DNA from: Oscillospiraceae bacterium
GTDB taxonomy: Bacteria > Bacillota > Clostridia > Oscillospirales > Oscillospiraceae
DNA length: 43,609 nucleotides
Reading direction: 5' to 3'
NCBI GenBank assembly: GCA_018385135.1
Contig: JAHAWY010000039.1
Span: 1-43,609 of the forward strand
In this document: positions 18,157 through 26,944 of the stretch, piece by piece
Numbering within the stretch: position 1 is the first letter of the stretch
Layout of the letters: each line of letters opens with the position of its first letter
Made by a program: the position numbers and the translations under genes
The notes under the pieces: generated by a model
What the model was told of the DNA's origin: nothing
The model's database searches: none
What the model saw: only the letters and a program-made list of their open reading frames with translations

Positions 18157-19998
18157 ATGAAAAGAATTCTATCACTGCTTCTGGCGCTGTGCCTTTCAGT
18201 ATCGCTGTTGGGTATAGGCTGCTTTGCGCAGGCGGCAGAAACGGAAAACGAAGCTGTTTTTGCCGCGCGTGCGCTTGGCATTATGACAGGCGACGAGAAC
18301 GGCAACATGAACCTTGGCAGCAATGTTACAAGGGCGGAATTTGCCAAAATGATGGTTGCCGCCTCAAATTATAAGGACAGCGTCGGCACGGGTGTGGGTG
18401 TTTCGCTGTATAAGGACGTTAAAAGCGACCACTGGGCGTCGCAGTATATCAAGCTCGCCGTTGAGGAGGGCTGGTTTCAAGGCTATACGGACGGCAGCTT
18501 CCGTCCCTCGGGCATTATCACCCTTGAGGAGGGCGTAACCGTGCTGCTGCGCGCGCTCGGCTACGGCGCGGGCGACCTTATGGGTTCTTTCCCGTCGGCA
18601 CAGCTTTCTAAATATTACGCGCTGGGACTCGGCGACGGCGTTTCAACAAAGCAGGGGGAGAGCCTGTCACGTCAGGACTGCGCGCAGCTTTTCTTTAACC
18701 TTATGGGTACGGAGACAAAAGCAGGCGTATACTACGGCACTACTCTCGGCTACGAGGTAGTGGGCGGCAAGCTCAACTATTCCGGAATTGTAAACGCCAA
18801 TATGAAAGGTCCCTATCTTGCCAAGGCTGGCGGCTCGGGCATTCCGCTTTCCAATCCCTCTGTAATCAAAAACGGCAAGAACATTTCCCTCAGCCAGATT
18901 GCCGAGTATGATGTTTACTACTACAATCCCGGCATGAAAACGGTTTGGGTGTATGACGATAAGGCTGTCGGAACGCTCAGCGCCGTTTCGCCGAACACAG
19001 TAGCGCCTGAGAGCGTTACGGTCGGCGGCATCACCTATGCTCTTTCCGCCTCTGAGGCTATGTTTGCCGTTTCTGACCTCGGCAGCTACAAAACGGGCGA
19101 CACTGTAACCCTGCTGCTTGATAAAAAAGGCTCTGCCGCCTTTGTAATCAGCGCGCAGAATGTATTCGGCGTCCTCTACGGCGTTGTGCTGTCAAGCACC
19201 AAGGAATCGGTAACGGTGGATGGCAGCGCAAAGATAATGTACTCTGTTAAGATCGCCTGCACGGACGGCGTTGTAAGGTCTGTAAACACAGAAAGCTTCT
19301 ATGCCTCTGAGGGCAGCGTTGTCACCGTGAAATATTCCGGCGGCGCGGCAACGATTACAGGTCTGTCCAAGCGTACGCTGTACGGTAAGTTTACCGGCGA
19401 ATACTTTGGCAGCAAAAAGCTTGCGTCAGACGTAAAGATTATAGATGTTCTCGGCACTAACGCCATCAGTGTTTATCCTGAGAGACTAAAGGGCTATTCG
19501 CTGTCCGAAAGCTCCGTGCTTTACTATGAGCTGAACTCCAGAGGTGAAATCGAGCATCTCATCCTTAATAACGCAACCGGTGACGCTGCAAGCTATGCCT
19601 ATATCATCTCCGCCGAGGAGTTCAACGACGAATACACTATCAGCGGCAGATACCGTGTCTTGATTGGCGGGCAGGAGACCAGCCTTATTACAAACGGTTA
19701 TACTTACGGCGCAAAGCCCGGCGGCGCAGCGGTAGCATACAAAAACGGCGAGATATCCTCCTTCAGCGCTTTAAGCTCGCTCAATGCAAGCTCTGTTACT
19801 CAGTTGCAGGTTCAAACCTCCAAGGGCGTTTATCAGATTGCCGACGGTGCTTTGGTCTATCTGATGAAGGATTACTCCTATCAGCCGGTGTCTCTCAGCA
19901 CGGTGCTGGACTCCTCCGCATATAGCTATACCGCGTGGGTGGACAGCGGCTCTCCCGCAGGCAACAGAGTCAGGATCCTCATAGCATACGAAAAATAA
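18157..19998 (+). CDS. S-layer homology (SLH) domain surface protein
   Basis: A signal peptide (first about 26 residues, ending AQAAE) leads into two clear SLH repeats (about 30-75 with TRAEFAKMMV; about 85-135 with DHWASQYIKLAVEEGWFQGY and FRPSG) and a degenerate third (with SRQDCAQLFFNLMG). SLH domains bind secondary cell-wall polymers, so the protein is probably held on the cell surface. The remaining 400 or so residues are beta-rich with no domain I recognise; it contains repeated TVTLLLDKKG and SVTVDGSAKI-like stretches. ATG 18157 is preceded by GGGAGGA. It lies 34 bases after the exporter genes and may be in the same transcript, perhaps as cargo or partner (inference). Confidence 0.82.
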   Translation: MKRILSLLLALCLSVSLLGIGCFAQAAETENEAVFAARALGIMTGDENGNMNLGSNVTRAEFAKMMVAASNYKDSVGTGVGVSLYKDVKSDHWASQYIKLAVEEGWFQGYTDGSFRPSGIITLEEGVTVLLRALGYGAGDLMGSFPSAQLSKYYALGLGDGVSTKQGESLSRQDCAQLFFNLMGTETKAGVYYGTTLGYEVVGGKLNYSGIVNANMKGPYLAKAGGSGIPLSNPSVIKNGKNISLSQIAEYDVYYYNPGMKTVWVYDDKAVGTLSAVSPNTVAPESVTVGGITYALSASEAMFAVSDLGSYKTGDTVTLLLDKKGSAAFVISAQNVFGVLYGVVLSSTKESVTVDGSAKIMYSVKIACTDGVVRSVNTESFYASEGSVVTVKYSGGAATITGLSKRTLYGKFTGEYFGSKKLASDVKIIDVLGTNAISVYPERLKGYSLSESSVLYYELNSRGEIEHLILNNATGDAASYAYIISAEEFNDEYTISGRYRVLIGGQETSLITNGYTYGAKPGGAAVAYKNGEISSFSALSSLNASSVTQLQVQTSKGVYQIADGALVYLMKDYSYQPVSLSTVLDSSAYSYTAWVDSGSPAGNRVRILIAYEK

Positions 19999-20025
19999 AG
20001 GCGGCAGGAAAGCTCCGCACACAAT

Positions 20026-20055
20026 AAAGGCTCGCGCCTATTGGCGCGAGCCTTT
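20026..20055. terminator. Bidirectional terminator after the SLH gene
   Basis: A perfect 13-bp stem, AAAGGCTCGCGCC (20026-20038) with 20043-20055, has loop TATT. The right arm overlaps the stop codon of the converging minus-strand gene. Confidence 0.85.
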
Positions 20056-20971
20056 AATCCTTTGCTGTTGGGGTAAAAACGCCGCCAAGGCTGCCTGTAC
20101 AGCGCGAAGCTTCAATGCGCGGATGAAGCGACATGGCATGGCGGGTGAAATAATCAAGCGAGAGAGTATCACTGGATCCGAGCTTTGCACAAAGCGTATT
20201 GGCGGCAGCGGAAAGTGCCGCCTTGCCCGCGCTTTCGCTCATAGGCTCGAACAGCTCAGAAAGCCTTTCAAGGCTCTCGGCGGTCATTTCTATGGAGAGA
20301 ATATCGCTGCCGAGCAGTTCCAAGCCCAGCGCACAGTCGAAAACAGGCTCGCAAAGATTGACCGGAAGCTCCTTGTAATCGCGGTATGTGCGCTGCAAAA
20401 GCGCCTCGGCGCGGGCAGAGTCAAAGTGCGAGAGCAGAGAGGTCTCGGCATACAGGCGGCGCAAGTATTCCAAAAGATAATCAACACCGCAGAGTGTTTC
20501 CGGCACAGGCTCTATAAGCTGATAATCAATGTCGCAGGGCAGCTCCTGAGGGAAAAAGCGCGGCTCCCATAGGTGCCAAAAGCCGCCGATCGAGCGCAAA
20601 GTATCGCAAAGGGAGCGGTTCTCTATATGAGGAGCAAGGCACAGCGTGTTCCAAAGCTCCCGGCTTTGCTCCGCGCGGCGCCGCAAGACCCTCTCGCCTC
20701 TGGCGCGAAGCTCCTCCAAATCGCCGCGAAGCAGCAGACGGTCGGATTGACCGCTCTCATCCAGATAGGCTCGCAGACTGAGCGAAAGTCCCTCGGCGAG
20801 CGCCTGCGCCGTTTCAATCGGCACGGAGCTGCTCTCACCTGCGGTAAAAAGAGCCGTTCGCCGCGCCAATAGGCTTCTCATGCGCTCACTCAGCGAAAGA
20901 AGCTGCGCGTGCGTCAGCTCGGCAGGCATTTTGCCAAAGTCGGGAATTACACTAAGAGCATATTCACCCAT
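20054..20971 (-). CDS. Uncharacterised protein, DUF6179-like
   Basis: A 305-residue, predominantly helical, Leu/Arg/Glu-rich cytoplasmic protein without signal peptide or membrane helix. It resembles, from memory, the DUF6179 family of clostridia, though those are often longer; this assignment is tentative. Visible features are LRRRAEQSRELWNTL, SIGGFWHLWEPRFFPQELPCDIDYQL and a C-terminal SLDYFTRHAMSLHPRI. No catalytic motif is evident. Its start lies three bases after the stop of the gene upstream (21439-20975), whose end GGGAGGTGA is also its ribosome binding site, so the two are translated together and probably act together. Confidence 0.6.
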   Translation of the reverse strand: MGEYALSVIPDFGKMPAELTHAQLLSLSERMRSLLARRTALFTAGESSSVPIETAQALAEGLSLSLRAYLDESGQSDRLLLRGDLEELRARGERVLRRRAEQSRELWNTLCLAPHIENRSLCDTLRSIGGFWHLWEPRFFPQELPCDIDYQLIEPVPETLCGVDYLLEYLRRLYAETSLLSHFDSARAEALLQRTYRDYKELPVNLCEPVFDCALGLELLGSDILSIEMTAESLERLSELFEPMSESAGKAALSAAANTLCAKLGSSDTLSLDYFTRHAMSLHPRIEASRCTGSLGGVFTPTAKD

Positions 20972-20974
20972 ACT

Positions 20975-21439
20975 TCACCTCCCGGCGGCTTCTGCGTCGT
21001 GCAGGTCTTTGCCGCGGCGCAGCTCGCGGCAAAGGCGGGGCAGCGCCGTCTGCGTCAAATACTCAAGCGAGCCTTGTGCGCGTCCGTTGAAAACGGAAAG
21101 CATATATCCAATCAGCTCATCGTCGCCTATGCGCTCATTTGCCTCGCCCTTGAAGTAATAAAAGGCGTATTGAAGCTCGAAAAGCGTTTCCTCGTAGTTT
21201 TCCTGCGTGATAAAAGGCGAAGTGCGAAAGGCTGTTATGAGCTTTTTGATTATACCCTCGCCAAACTCCACGCGCCCCGTTTCTTCAAGCGCTCTGTCGT
21301 GTCCTTGCACAAGATTTTCCATCTGAGCCTGCGTGAGTGAAAGACCGTAGACCTGCGTAAATAAGTTGCACTCGCGCAGCAGTTCAAGCGCTGTTTCGTG
21401 CGGAGCCGGAGTAAGAGTAAAAGCGTATTTGTTTTCCAT
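20975..21439 (-). CDS. Uncharacterised protein, DUF6323-like
   Basis: A 154-residue soluble protein, mostly helical, with FTLTPAPHETALELLRECN, AFRTSPFITQENYEETLFELQYAFYYFKGE and RIGDDELIGYMLSVFNG as its most distinctive stretches. From memory it matches DUF6323, a clostridial family of unknown function that tends to lie beside the DUF6179-like protein; the family name needs checking. GGAGGA precedes the ATG. First gene of a two-gene unit, transcribed from the gap after the gatD terminator; the upstream stretch (21480-21555) is AT-rich with TATATA-like elements but no clear promoter. Confidence 0.6.
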   Translation of the reverse strand: MENKYAFTLTPAPHETALELLRECNLFTQVYGLSLTQAQMENLVQGHDRALEETGRVEFGEGIIKKLITAFRTSPFITQENYEETLFELQYAFYYFKGEANERIGDDELIGYMLSVFNGRAQGSLEYLTQTALPRLCRELRRGKDLHDAEAAGR

Positions 21440-21555
21440 AGTCGTCCTCCGAAGCGGGATTTGGCTGCCGCCTTGCAGCTTCTTATTCTATATACTCTAC
21501 GGTGCTCATATATACAAGTCTTGAACTTTTGAGCGATTTGTGGTAATATAGGAGC

Positions 21556-21605
21556 ATAAAAGGGAAAGCCAAAGCAAAATTTTTTGCTTTGGCTTTCCCT
21601 TTTAT
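21556..21605 (-). terminator. Terminator of the gltS-glnA-gatD minus operon
   Basis: A perfect 24-bp stem (21556-21579 with 21582-21605), A-rich then T-rich, lies 23 bases past the gatD stop. It is the first strong terminator after the minus-strand promoter at 34043, which supports one very long transcription unit. Confidence 0.88.
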
Positions 21606-21627
21606 ATATGCTTTGGGCAAACGGTTC

Positions 21628-22368
21628 TTACTGCTTTTTACGGTTTATCATCTCAAGCGCCGCGCGGTGCGCGTCCTGCTCAAAGCCATCTGCCAGAGGA
21701 GTCAGCTCTGCCCTGCCGTAACGCCTTTCAAGAGCGCAGCGGAGTATCTCATCGCAGAGAGCGGGGTTTTTCGGCAATACAGGTCCGTGGCTGTAGGTGC
21801 CGAAAACATTGTTCCAGCGTACGCCTTCTGTTTTGTCAGCGCCGTTATTACCAAAGCCGCTCGTGACCGTTCCCAGCGGGGAAACGCCGCTGCCAAGGAA
21901 GGTCCTGCCGCTGTGGTTTTCAAAGCCGATTACCTCATACCCGCCCGACTCCTCGCCAAGCTTAAAGGACAGATTTCCTATCATGCGCTCCCGCGCGCCG
22001 ACGGTGTAAAGGTCAACAGCGCCGAGAAAGTCGCATTTGTGACCCTCGGCAGTCTGATAGTAAGCGCCCATTAGCTGGTAGCCGCCGCAGATGCACAGAA
22101 AGGTCTTGCCGTCGGCAGCCGCGGCGCGTATGTCATCCGCCTTACCGCTCGCAAGGTCTGCAAGAAGCAGCTCCTGCTCAAAATCCTGTCCTCCGCCGAT
22201 GAAAAAGAGGTCAAAATCCGAAAGAGCCGCCTTTTCTCCAAGCGGCAGCTCGGTCACGCTGCAACCAATGCCGCGCCAATTAAGGCGGCGTTCAAGGCAG
22301 ATGATGTTGCCCCTGTCGCCGTAAAGGTTCAAAACGTCGGGGTAGAGATGGCATATCTTGATTTCCAT
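21628..22368 (-). CDS. gatD: Lipid II isoglutaminyl synthase, glutamine amidotransferase subunit
   Basis: The start MEIKICHLYPDVLNLYGDRGN is the conserved opening of GatD. The nucleophile Cys is in FLCICGGYQLMG and the catalytic His in TYSHGPVLPKNP, as in CobB/CobQ-type class I amidotransferases. It releases ammonia from glutamine and delivers it to MurT, which amidates the D-glutamate of lipid II to D-isoglutamine. ATG 22368 (246 residues) has GGAGGTGAG just upstream; the longer in-frame start at 22488 overlaps murT and is rejected. It starts four bases after murT, as expected for a complex encoded as murT-gatD. Confidence 0.94.
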   Translation of the reverse strand: MEIKICHLYPDVLNLYGDRGNIICLERRLNWRGIGCSVTELPLGEKAALSDFDLFFIGGGQDFEQELLLADLASGKADDIRAAAADGKTFLCICGGYQLMGAYYQTAEGHKCDFLGAVDLYTVGARERMIGNLSFKLGEESGGYEVIGFENHSGRTFLGSGVSPLGTVTSGFGNNGADKTEGVRWNNVFGTYSHGPVLPKNPALCDEILRCALERRYGRAELTPLADGFEQDAHRAALEMINRKKQ

Positions 22369-22372
22369 GCGC

Positions 22373-23734
22373 TCACCTCCAGAACCTTTCCTTGCCGCAG
22401 CGCGCGCCAAGCTTGTCGCGCAGGGAGAGCATGGCGGTGTAGGTCGGCAGAATATAGATGTTTTCGCCGCTGCGCTCAATGAAGTCAAGAAGCTGCGCCT
22501 CGCTCCTTATTTTCAAAATGTCCTCCTCGGCAGCTCCCGCATATTTCAGACGCAGCGCCATATCCTCGGCGCGCGTGCCCGAAACGGCGAAGCGCTTGCC
22601 TTCGGAAAAGCTCAAACGCTCAAAGCCCGCGTCCCAAATCCATGAGATGTCCGTGCCGTCGGCAATATTGTCGTTAAGGCAGAAAACGCAGGTGTGCGCT
22701 TCCGAAATGCCTGTAAGGTAGTCCAGCGCGCGGTCGCAGCCGGCGGGGTTTTTTACAAGTATCATGCGAACTGAAATATCGCCTAGGTCAAACCGCTCCA
22801 TGCGCCCGAAGCCGCAGTGAGCCTGCTCGATACCCGCCGCAGCCGTGCCGGAGTCTATTCCCATCGCGTGCGTAACGCAAAGGGCGGTGGCCGCGTTGTA
22901 AAGGTTATAGTCTCCAGGCAGAGGGACGGTTATTTCCAGCGCTTCGCCAAAGGCGGAAAAATGCGCACGGGTCTCGTCCGCACCGCGCGAGGCGACGGCG
23001 GAAACAGCAACGTCCGGTTCGGGGCGGCGGCTGTCACAATCAGTGCAGCGCCAGCCGCCAAGATGGGCAAAGGTGCGAAAATCGTATTCATAGCTGCCGC
23101 CGCAGCGCAGACAGCGCGGAACGTCGGAAAGAGCGCCCGATGCGTTATCTGAGGGGACGTTCATGCCGAAATAGGTCACCTCACCGGCAGCAGACTGCGC
23201 CAAAGAAGCGGTGAGCGGGCAGTCTGCGTTTAAGCACAGCGCCGCGCCGGCTGAATTTTTGATGCCTGTGCGGATGCACTCAAGTGTGTGCGTTACCTCG
23301 CCGTAGCGGTCGAGCTGGTCGCGGAAAATGTTGGTAACGGCTATGGCACGCGGCTTGAGATATTTTGTTACCACGGCAAAGGCTGCCTCGTCGCACTCGA
23401 TAACGGCATGGTGCAGGCGTTTTTTGCCGAAAAGATTAACATTGTCCGCAAATTCGGTGACAACGCCGCTCATAAGGTTTGCTCCGCTGCGGTTGGCGAT
23501 GCAGGGAACGCGGGCGCTGAGCATGATCTGCTCTGCCATGCGCGAGGTCGTGGTTTTTCCGTTAGTGCCTGTGATAATAAGCGTGTCCACGCCGGAGGAG
23601 AGCCGCGCGAGAATATCGGGACAAAGCTTAAAGGCAAGCTTGCCCGGGAGTGTGGTGCCGCCTCGCTTTAAAACGCGCAGAGCAAGGCGCACTGCCTTGC
23701 AAACCCACAGCGCGGCATAGAAACGAATGCCCAT
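22373..23734 (-). CDS. murT: Lipid II isoglutaminyl synthase, MurT subunit
   Basis: A Mur-ligase-fold protein of 453 residues with the ATP loop ITGTNGKTTTSRM, the EcDEAAF motif, and the MurT-specific zinc ribbon of four cysteines (CLRCGG and CTDC, about residues 206-232). The C-terminal DUF1727 domain includes LVKNPAGCDRALDYL. It activates the alpha-carboxyl of D-Glu in lipid II with ATP and uses ammonia from GatD. The ATG sits two bases after the pyrG stop with only a weak ribosome binding site, suggesting coupled translation. Confidence 0.94.
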   Translation of the reverse strand: MGIRFYAALWVCKAVRLALRVLKRGGTTLPGKLAFKLCPDILARLSSGVDTLIITGTNGKTTTSRMAEQIMLSARVPCIANRSGANLMSGVVTEFADNVNLFGKKRLHHAVIECDEAAFAVVTKYLKPRAIAVTNIFRDQLDRYGEVTHTLECIRTGIKNSAGAALCLNADCPLTASLAQSAAGEVTYFGMNVPSDNASGALSDVPRCLRCGGSYEYDFRTFAHLGGWRCTDCDSRRPEPDVAVSAVASRGADETRAHFSAFGEALEITVPLPGDYNLYNAATALCVTHAMGIDSGTAAAGIEQAHCGFGRMERFDLGDISVRMILVKNPAGCDRALDYLTGISEAHTCVFCLNDNIADGTDISWIWDAGFERLSFSEGKRFAVSGTRAEDMALRLKYAGAAEEDILKIRSEAQLLDFIERSGENIYILPTYTAMLSLRDKLGARCGKERFWR

Positions 23735-23736
23735 GT

Positions 23737-25341
23737 CTATTTGCCACTGCTTTCCAGAGCTGCACCAACAAATTCGCGGAAGATAGGCTGCGCCTTGTTG
23801 GGACGGCTCTTAAACTCCGGATGGAACTGAACGCCGAGATGGAAACGGTTTTTGGGGTATTCAACCGCTTCGATGAGCGCGTCGTCGGGTGAGGTGCCGC
23901 AGAATACCATGCCGTTTTCGTTAAACATTCCGCGATAGTCGTTGTTAAACTCAAAGCGGTGGCGGTGGCGCTCTGAAATGTCGCTCTCGCCGTAAGCCTT
24001 TTCCAGCATTGTGCCGGGCTTGACACGGCAGGGGTAAGCGCCGAGACGCATAGTGCCGCCCTTGGTGGTAATGCCGCGCTGAGTTTCCATGAGCGCGATA
24101 ACGGGGTCGGGCGTCAACTCGTTAAACTCCGTTGAGTTGGCTTCGGCTCTGCCGCAGACATGGCGGGCAAATTCGATGGATATTATCTGCATTCCAAGGC
24201 AGATGCCGAAAAGGGGAACGTCGTTTTCTCTGGCGTATTTTGCCGCGGAGATCATGCCCTCGGTGCCGCGGTCGCCGAAGCCTCCGGGGATAAGTATGCC
24301 GTCGGCGTCCTTAAAGATCTCTGCCGCGTTTTCGTCCGTAACGCCCTCGGTATCGACCCACATAAGGTCTACATGAGCGCCGTGAACATAGCCTGCGTGA
24401 CGCAGTGATTCCATGATGGAGAGGTAGGCGTCGTGCAGCTTTGTGTATTTGCCCGCTATGGCGATGCTGACATGACGGTCACGGTTTTTGATGCGCTCGA
24501 CCATCGCCTTCCAGTCGCTGAGGTCGGGAGCGGGTGCGTCAATGCTAAGCTCGCGGCAGACAACATCGTCAAGCCCTTCGCGGTGCAGCATGAGCGGAGC
24601 TTCATAAAGGCAGGGAAGGGTGAGGTTTTCGATCACGCAGTCCGGCTTAACATTGCAGAAAAGCGAGATTTTTTCTTTTATAGAGCTGTCAAGCGGCTCA
24701 TCGGAGCGTGTTACGATTATATCGGGCGTAATTCCCATTGATTGCAGCTCCTTAACGGAGTGCTGCGTGGGCTTGGATTTGTGCTCGTCAGAGCCGTGGA
24801 GATAGGGAACGAGGGTCACATGGATGAAAAGGCAGTTTGCCCGTCCCACCTCTAAGGATATCTGACGTATCGCCTCCATGAATGACTGGCTTTCAATATC
24901 GCCGACCGTGCCGCCGATCTCGGTTATCAGCACATCCGCGCCGCTCGATTGCGCGCCGGTGTAAATGAAGTCCTTGATCTCGTTGGTGATGTGAGGGATT
25001 ATCTGCACGGTCTGACCCAAATAGCCGCCGGCACGCTCACGGTTGAGAACGTTCCAGTATACCTTGCCGGAGGTGAGGTTTGAGTATTTGGTAAGGCTCT
25101 CGTCAATAAAGCGCTCATAATGTCCGAGGTCAAGGTCTGTTTCCGCGCCGTCGTCGGTGACAAAGACCTCACCGTGCTGATATGGACTCATAGTGCCGGG
25201 ATCAACATTCATATAGGGGTCAAGCTTCTGCGCGGCAACCTTTAAGCCTCGCTGCTTGAGAAGTCTGCCGAGAGACGCCGCCGTGATACCCTTGCCCAGA
25301 CCGGAGACAACGCCGCCTGTAACAAACACATATTTCGTCAT
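23737..25341 (-). CDS. pyrG: CTP synthase
   Basis: The N-terminal synthetase domain starts TKYVFVTGGVVSGLGKGI and has KLDPYMNVDPGTMSPYQHGEVFV; the C-terminal class I amidotransferase has the nucleophile in FGICLGMQ and catalytic His/Glu in GVQFHPEFKSRP. It converts UTP to CTP with ATP and glutamine. ATG 25341 (534 residues) is preferred to an upstream in-frame ATG (25359), which lies within the ribosome binding region GGAGGAAGATG. It follows guaA by 58 bases, where a 6-bp hairpin without T tract (25360-25375) is not a terminator. Its place in a glutamine-metabolism operon is noteworthy. Confidence 0.98.
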   Translation of the reverse strand: MTKYVFVTGGVVSGLGKGITAASLGRLLKQRGLKVAAQKLDPYMNVDPGTMSPYQHGEVFVTDDGAETDLDLGHYERFIDESLTKYSNLTSGKVYWNVLNRERAGGYLGQTVQIIPHITNEIKDFIYTGAQSSGADVLITEIGGTVGDIESQSFMEAIRQISLEVGRANCLFIHVTLVPYLHGSDEHKSKPTQHSVKELQSMGITPDIIVTRSDEPLDSSIKEKISLFCNVKPDCVIENLTLPCLYEAPLMLHREGLDDVVCRELSIDAPAPDLSDWKAMVERIKNRDRHVSIAIAGKYTKLHDAYLSIMESLRHAGYVHGAHVDLMWVDTEGVTDENAAEIFKDADGILIPGGFGDRGTEGMISAAKYARENDVPLFGICLGMQIISIEFARHVCGRAEANSTEFNELTPDPVIALMETQRGITTKGGTMRLGAYPCRVKPGTMLEKAYGESDISERHRHRFEFNNDYRGMFNENGMVFCGTSPDDALIEAVEYPKNRFHLGVQFHPEFKSRPNKAQPIFREFVGAALESSGK

Positions 25342-25399
25342 GTTTTCATCTTCCTCCAATGCGTCCTAAGACGCAATAGTATTCTTAGATAAAGCGCTT

Positions 25400-26944
25400 T
25401 TACTCCCACTCAACGGTGGCAGGCGGCTTGCCGCTTATGTCATAAACTACGCGACCTGCGCCCTTTACCTCGTTGGATATGCGCGAGGAGATTTTGCCGA
25501 GCACGCGGTGCGGCAGAGGGGTATACTCCGCCGTCATAAAGTCCGCCGTTGTAACGGCGCGAACGCCGATAACATAGTCATAAGCTCTTTCATCGCCGAC
25601 GACACCGACGGTGCGGATGCCGGGCAAAACGGCAAAATACTGATCGGGACGGTTTTTAAGGCGGTCAATTTCCTCGCGGACGATTGCGTCTGCCTCGCGG
25701 AGCACCTCAAGCTTCTCGTATGTGACCTCGCCCAGAATGCGAACGGCGAGACCCGGACCGGGGAAGGGCTGGCGATCGACCAGATAGTCCGGCAGACCAA
25801 GCTTGCGGCCGAGAACGCGCACCTCGTCCTTAAAAAGTCCGCGAAGCGGTTCGATAATGCCGCTGAAGCCGACATTTTCAGGCAGACCGCCGACATTGTG
25901 GTGGCTTTTTATCGTTGCGGCGGAGCTACCGCCGGATTCGATAACGTCGGGGTATATCGTGCCCTGAGCCAGATATGGAATGTCGCCGAGCGCACGCGAC
26001 TGCGTTTCAAACACGCGGATAAACTCCTCACCGATGGTTTTGCGCTTTTTCTCCGGCTCGGTAACGCCGGAAAGCTTGGAAAGAAACCTATCCGCCGCGT
26101 CCACGCGGATGAAATCAAGCGCTCGGCTGCCGAAAACGGCTTCGATTTGGTCACCCTCATTCTTGCGCATCAAGCCGTGGTCAACGAAAACGCAGGTGAG
26201 CTGACCGGGGAGCGCCTTTTCAATGAGTGCCGCGCAAACGGAGGAGTCCACTCCGCCGGAGAGGGCGAGAAGGACCTTTTCCTTGCCCACGGTTTTGCGC
26301 AGGCTCTCCACGGCGGTTTCGATGTAATCGTCAATGTTATAGTCGCCCGAAGCGCCGCAGATGTCGAACAGGAAGTTATCAAAAATGCTCTCGCCGCTGT
26401 CGGTATGCTTAACCTCGGGGTGAAACTGAACGGCGTAAAGGCGGCGCGATTGGTCATACATCGCGGCGATTTGGCAGCTTCGCGTTTTTCCGGCGGGCTT
26501 GAAGCCGTCGGGCACTGAGGAAACCGCGTCAAAATGGCTCATAAGCGCCGTGATGCTCTCCGGCATACCCTTGAACAGCGGGCAGGCGCTGTCCAAATGT
26601 GTGCGGGTGCGCCCATATTCGCCGCCTCCCTTAGCAGGGGAAACGGTTCCACCGAGCATATGGCACATAAGCTGCATACCGTAGCATATGCCCAGCACAG
26701 GTATTCCTAAAGCAAAGATGCCGGGGTCGCACAGCGGCGCTCCGGTCTTGTATACGCTCCTCGGTCCGCCCGTAAGCACGATGCCGATGGGGGCAAGCTC
26801 TTTAATCTCCTGTGCCGATATGCTGCCCGGCTTTATCTCGCTGTAAACGTGCTTTTTGCGAATGCCGGAGGCAATCAGCTCTTTGTACTGTCCGCCAAAG
26901 TCCAGCACAAGAACAAGCTCATTTTTAACCTGCTCAGTTTTCAT
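25400..26944 (-). CDS. guaA: GMP synthase (glutamine-hydrolysing)
   Basis: The N-terminal class I amidotransferase (LVLDFGGQYKELIA, nucleophile in LGICYGMQLMCH, AVQFHPEV) is fused to the ATP-pyrophosphatase domain (LLALSGGVDSSVCAAL) and the GuaA dimerisation domain, ending in KPPATVEWE. At 514 residues it is full length. It converts XMP to GMP with ATP and glutamine. Its ATG lies inside the ANTAR gene, overlapping by 11 bases, which couples it tightly to that regulator and places it under the same transcript as glutamine synthetase. Confidence 0.98.
   Translation of the reverse strand: MKTEQVKNELVLVLDFGGQYKELIASGIRKKHVYSEIKPGSISAQEIKELAPIGIVLTGGPRSVYKTGAPLCDPGIFALGIPVLGICYGMQLMCHMLGGTVSPAKGGGEYGRTRTHLDSACPLFKGMPESITALMSHFDAVSSVPDGFKPAGKTRSCQIAAMYDQSRRLYAVQFHPEVKHTDSGESIFDNFLFDICGASGDYNIDDYIETAVESLRKTVGKEKVLLALSGGVDSSVCAALIEKALPGQLTCVFVDHGLMRKNEGDQIEAVFGSRALDFIRVDAADRFLSKLSGVTEPEKKRKTIGEEFIRVFETQSRALGDIPYLAQGTIYPDVIESGGSSAATIKSHHNVGGLPENVGFSGIIEPLRGLFKDEVRVLGRKLGLPDYLVDRQPFPGPGLAVRILGEVTYEKLEVLREADAIVREEIDRLKNRPDQYFAVLPGIRTVGVVGDERAYDYVIGVRAVTTADFMTAEYTPLPHRVLGKISSRISNEVKGAGRVVYDISGKPPATVEWE

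Noticed and set aside
25360..25375. Hairpin between guaA and pyrG as a terminator
   Set aside because: Six-bp stem without T tract; unlikely to end transcription in the long operon.
25508..26518. 336-residue open frame opposite guaA
   Set aside because: Shadow from codon bias of guaA; composition and lack of motifs do not support a gene.
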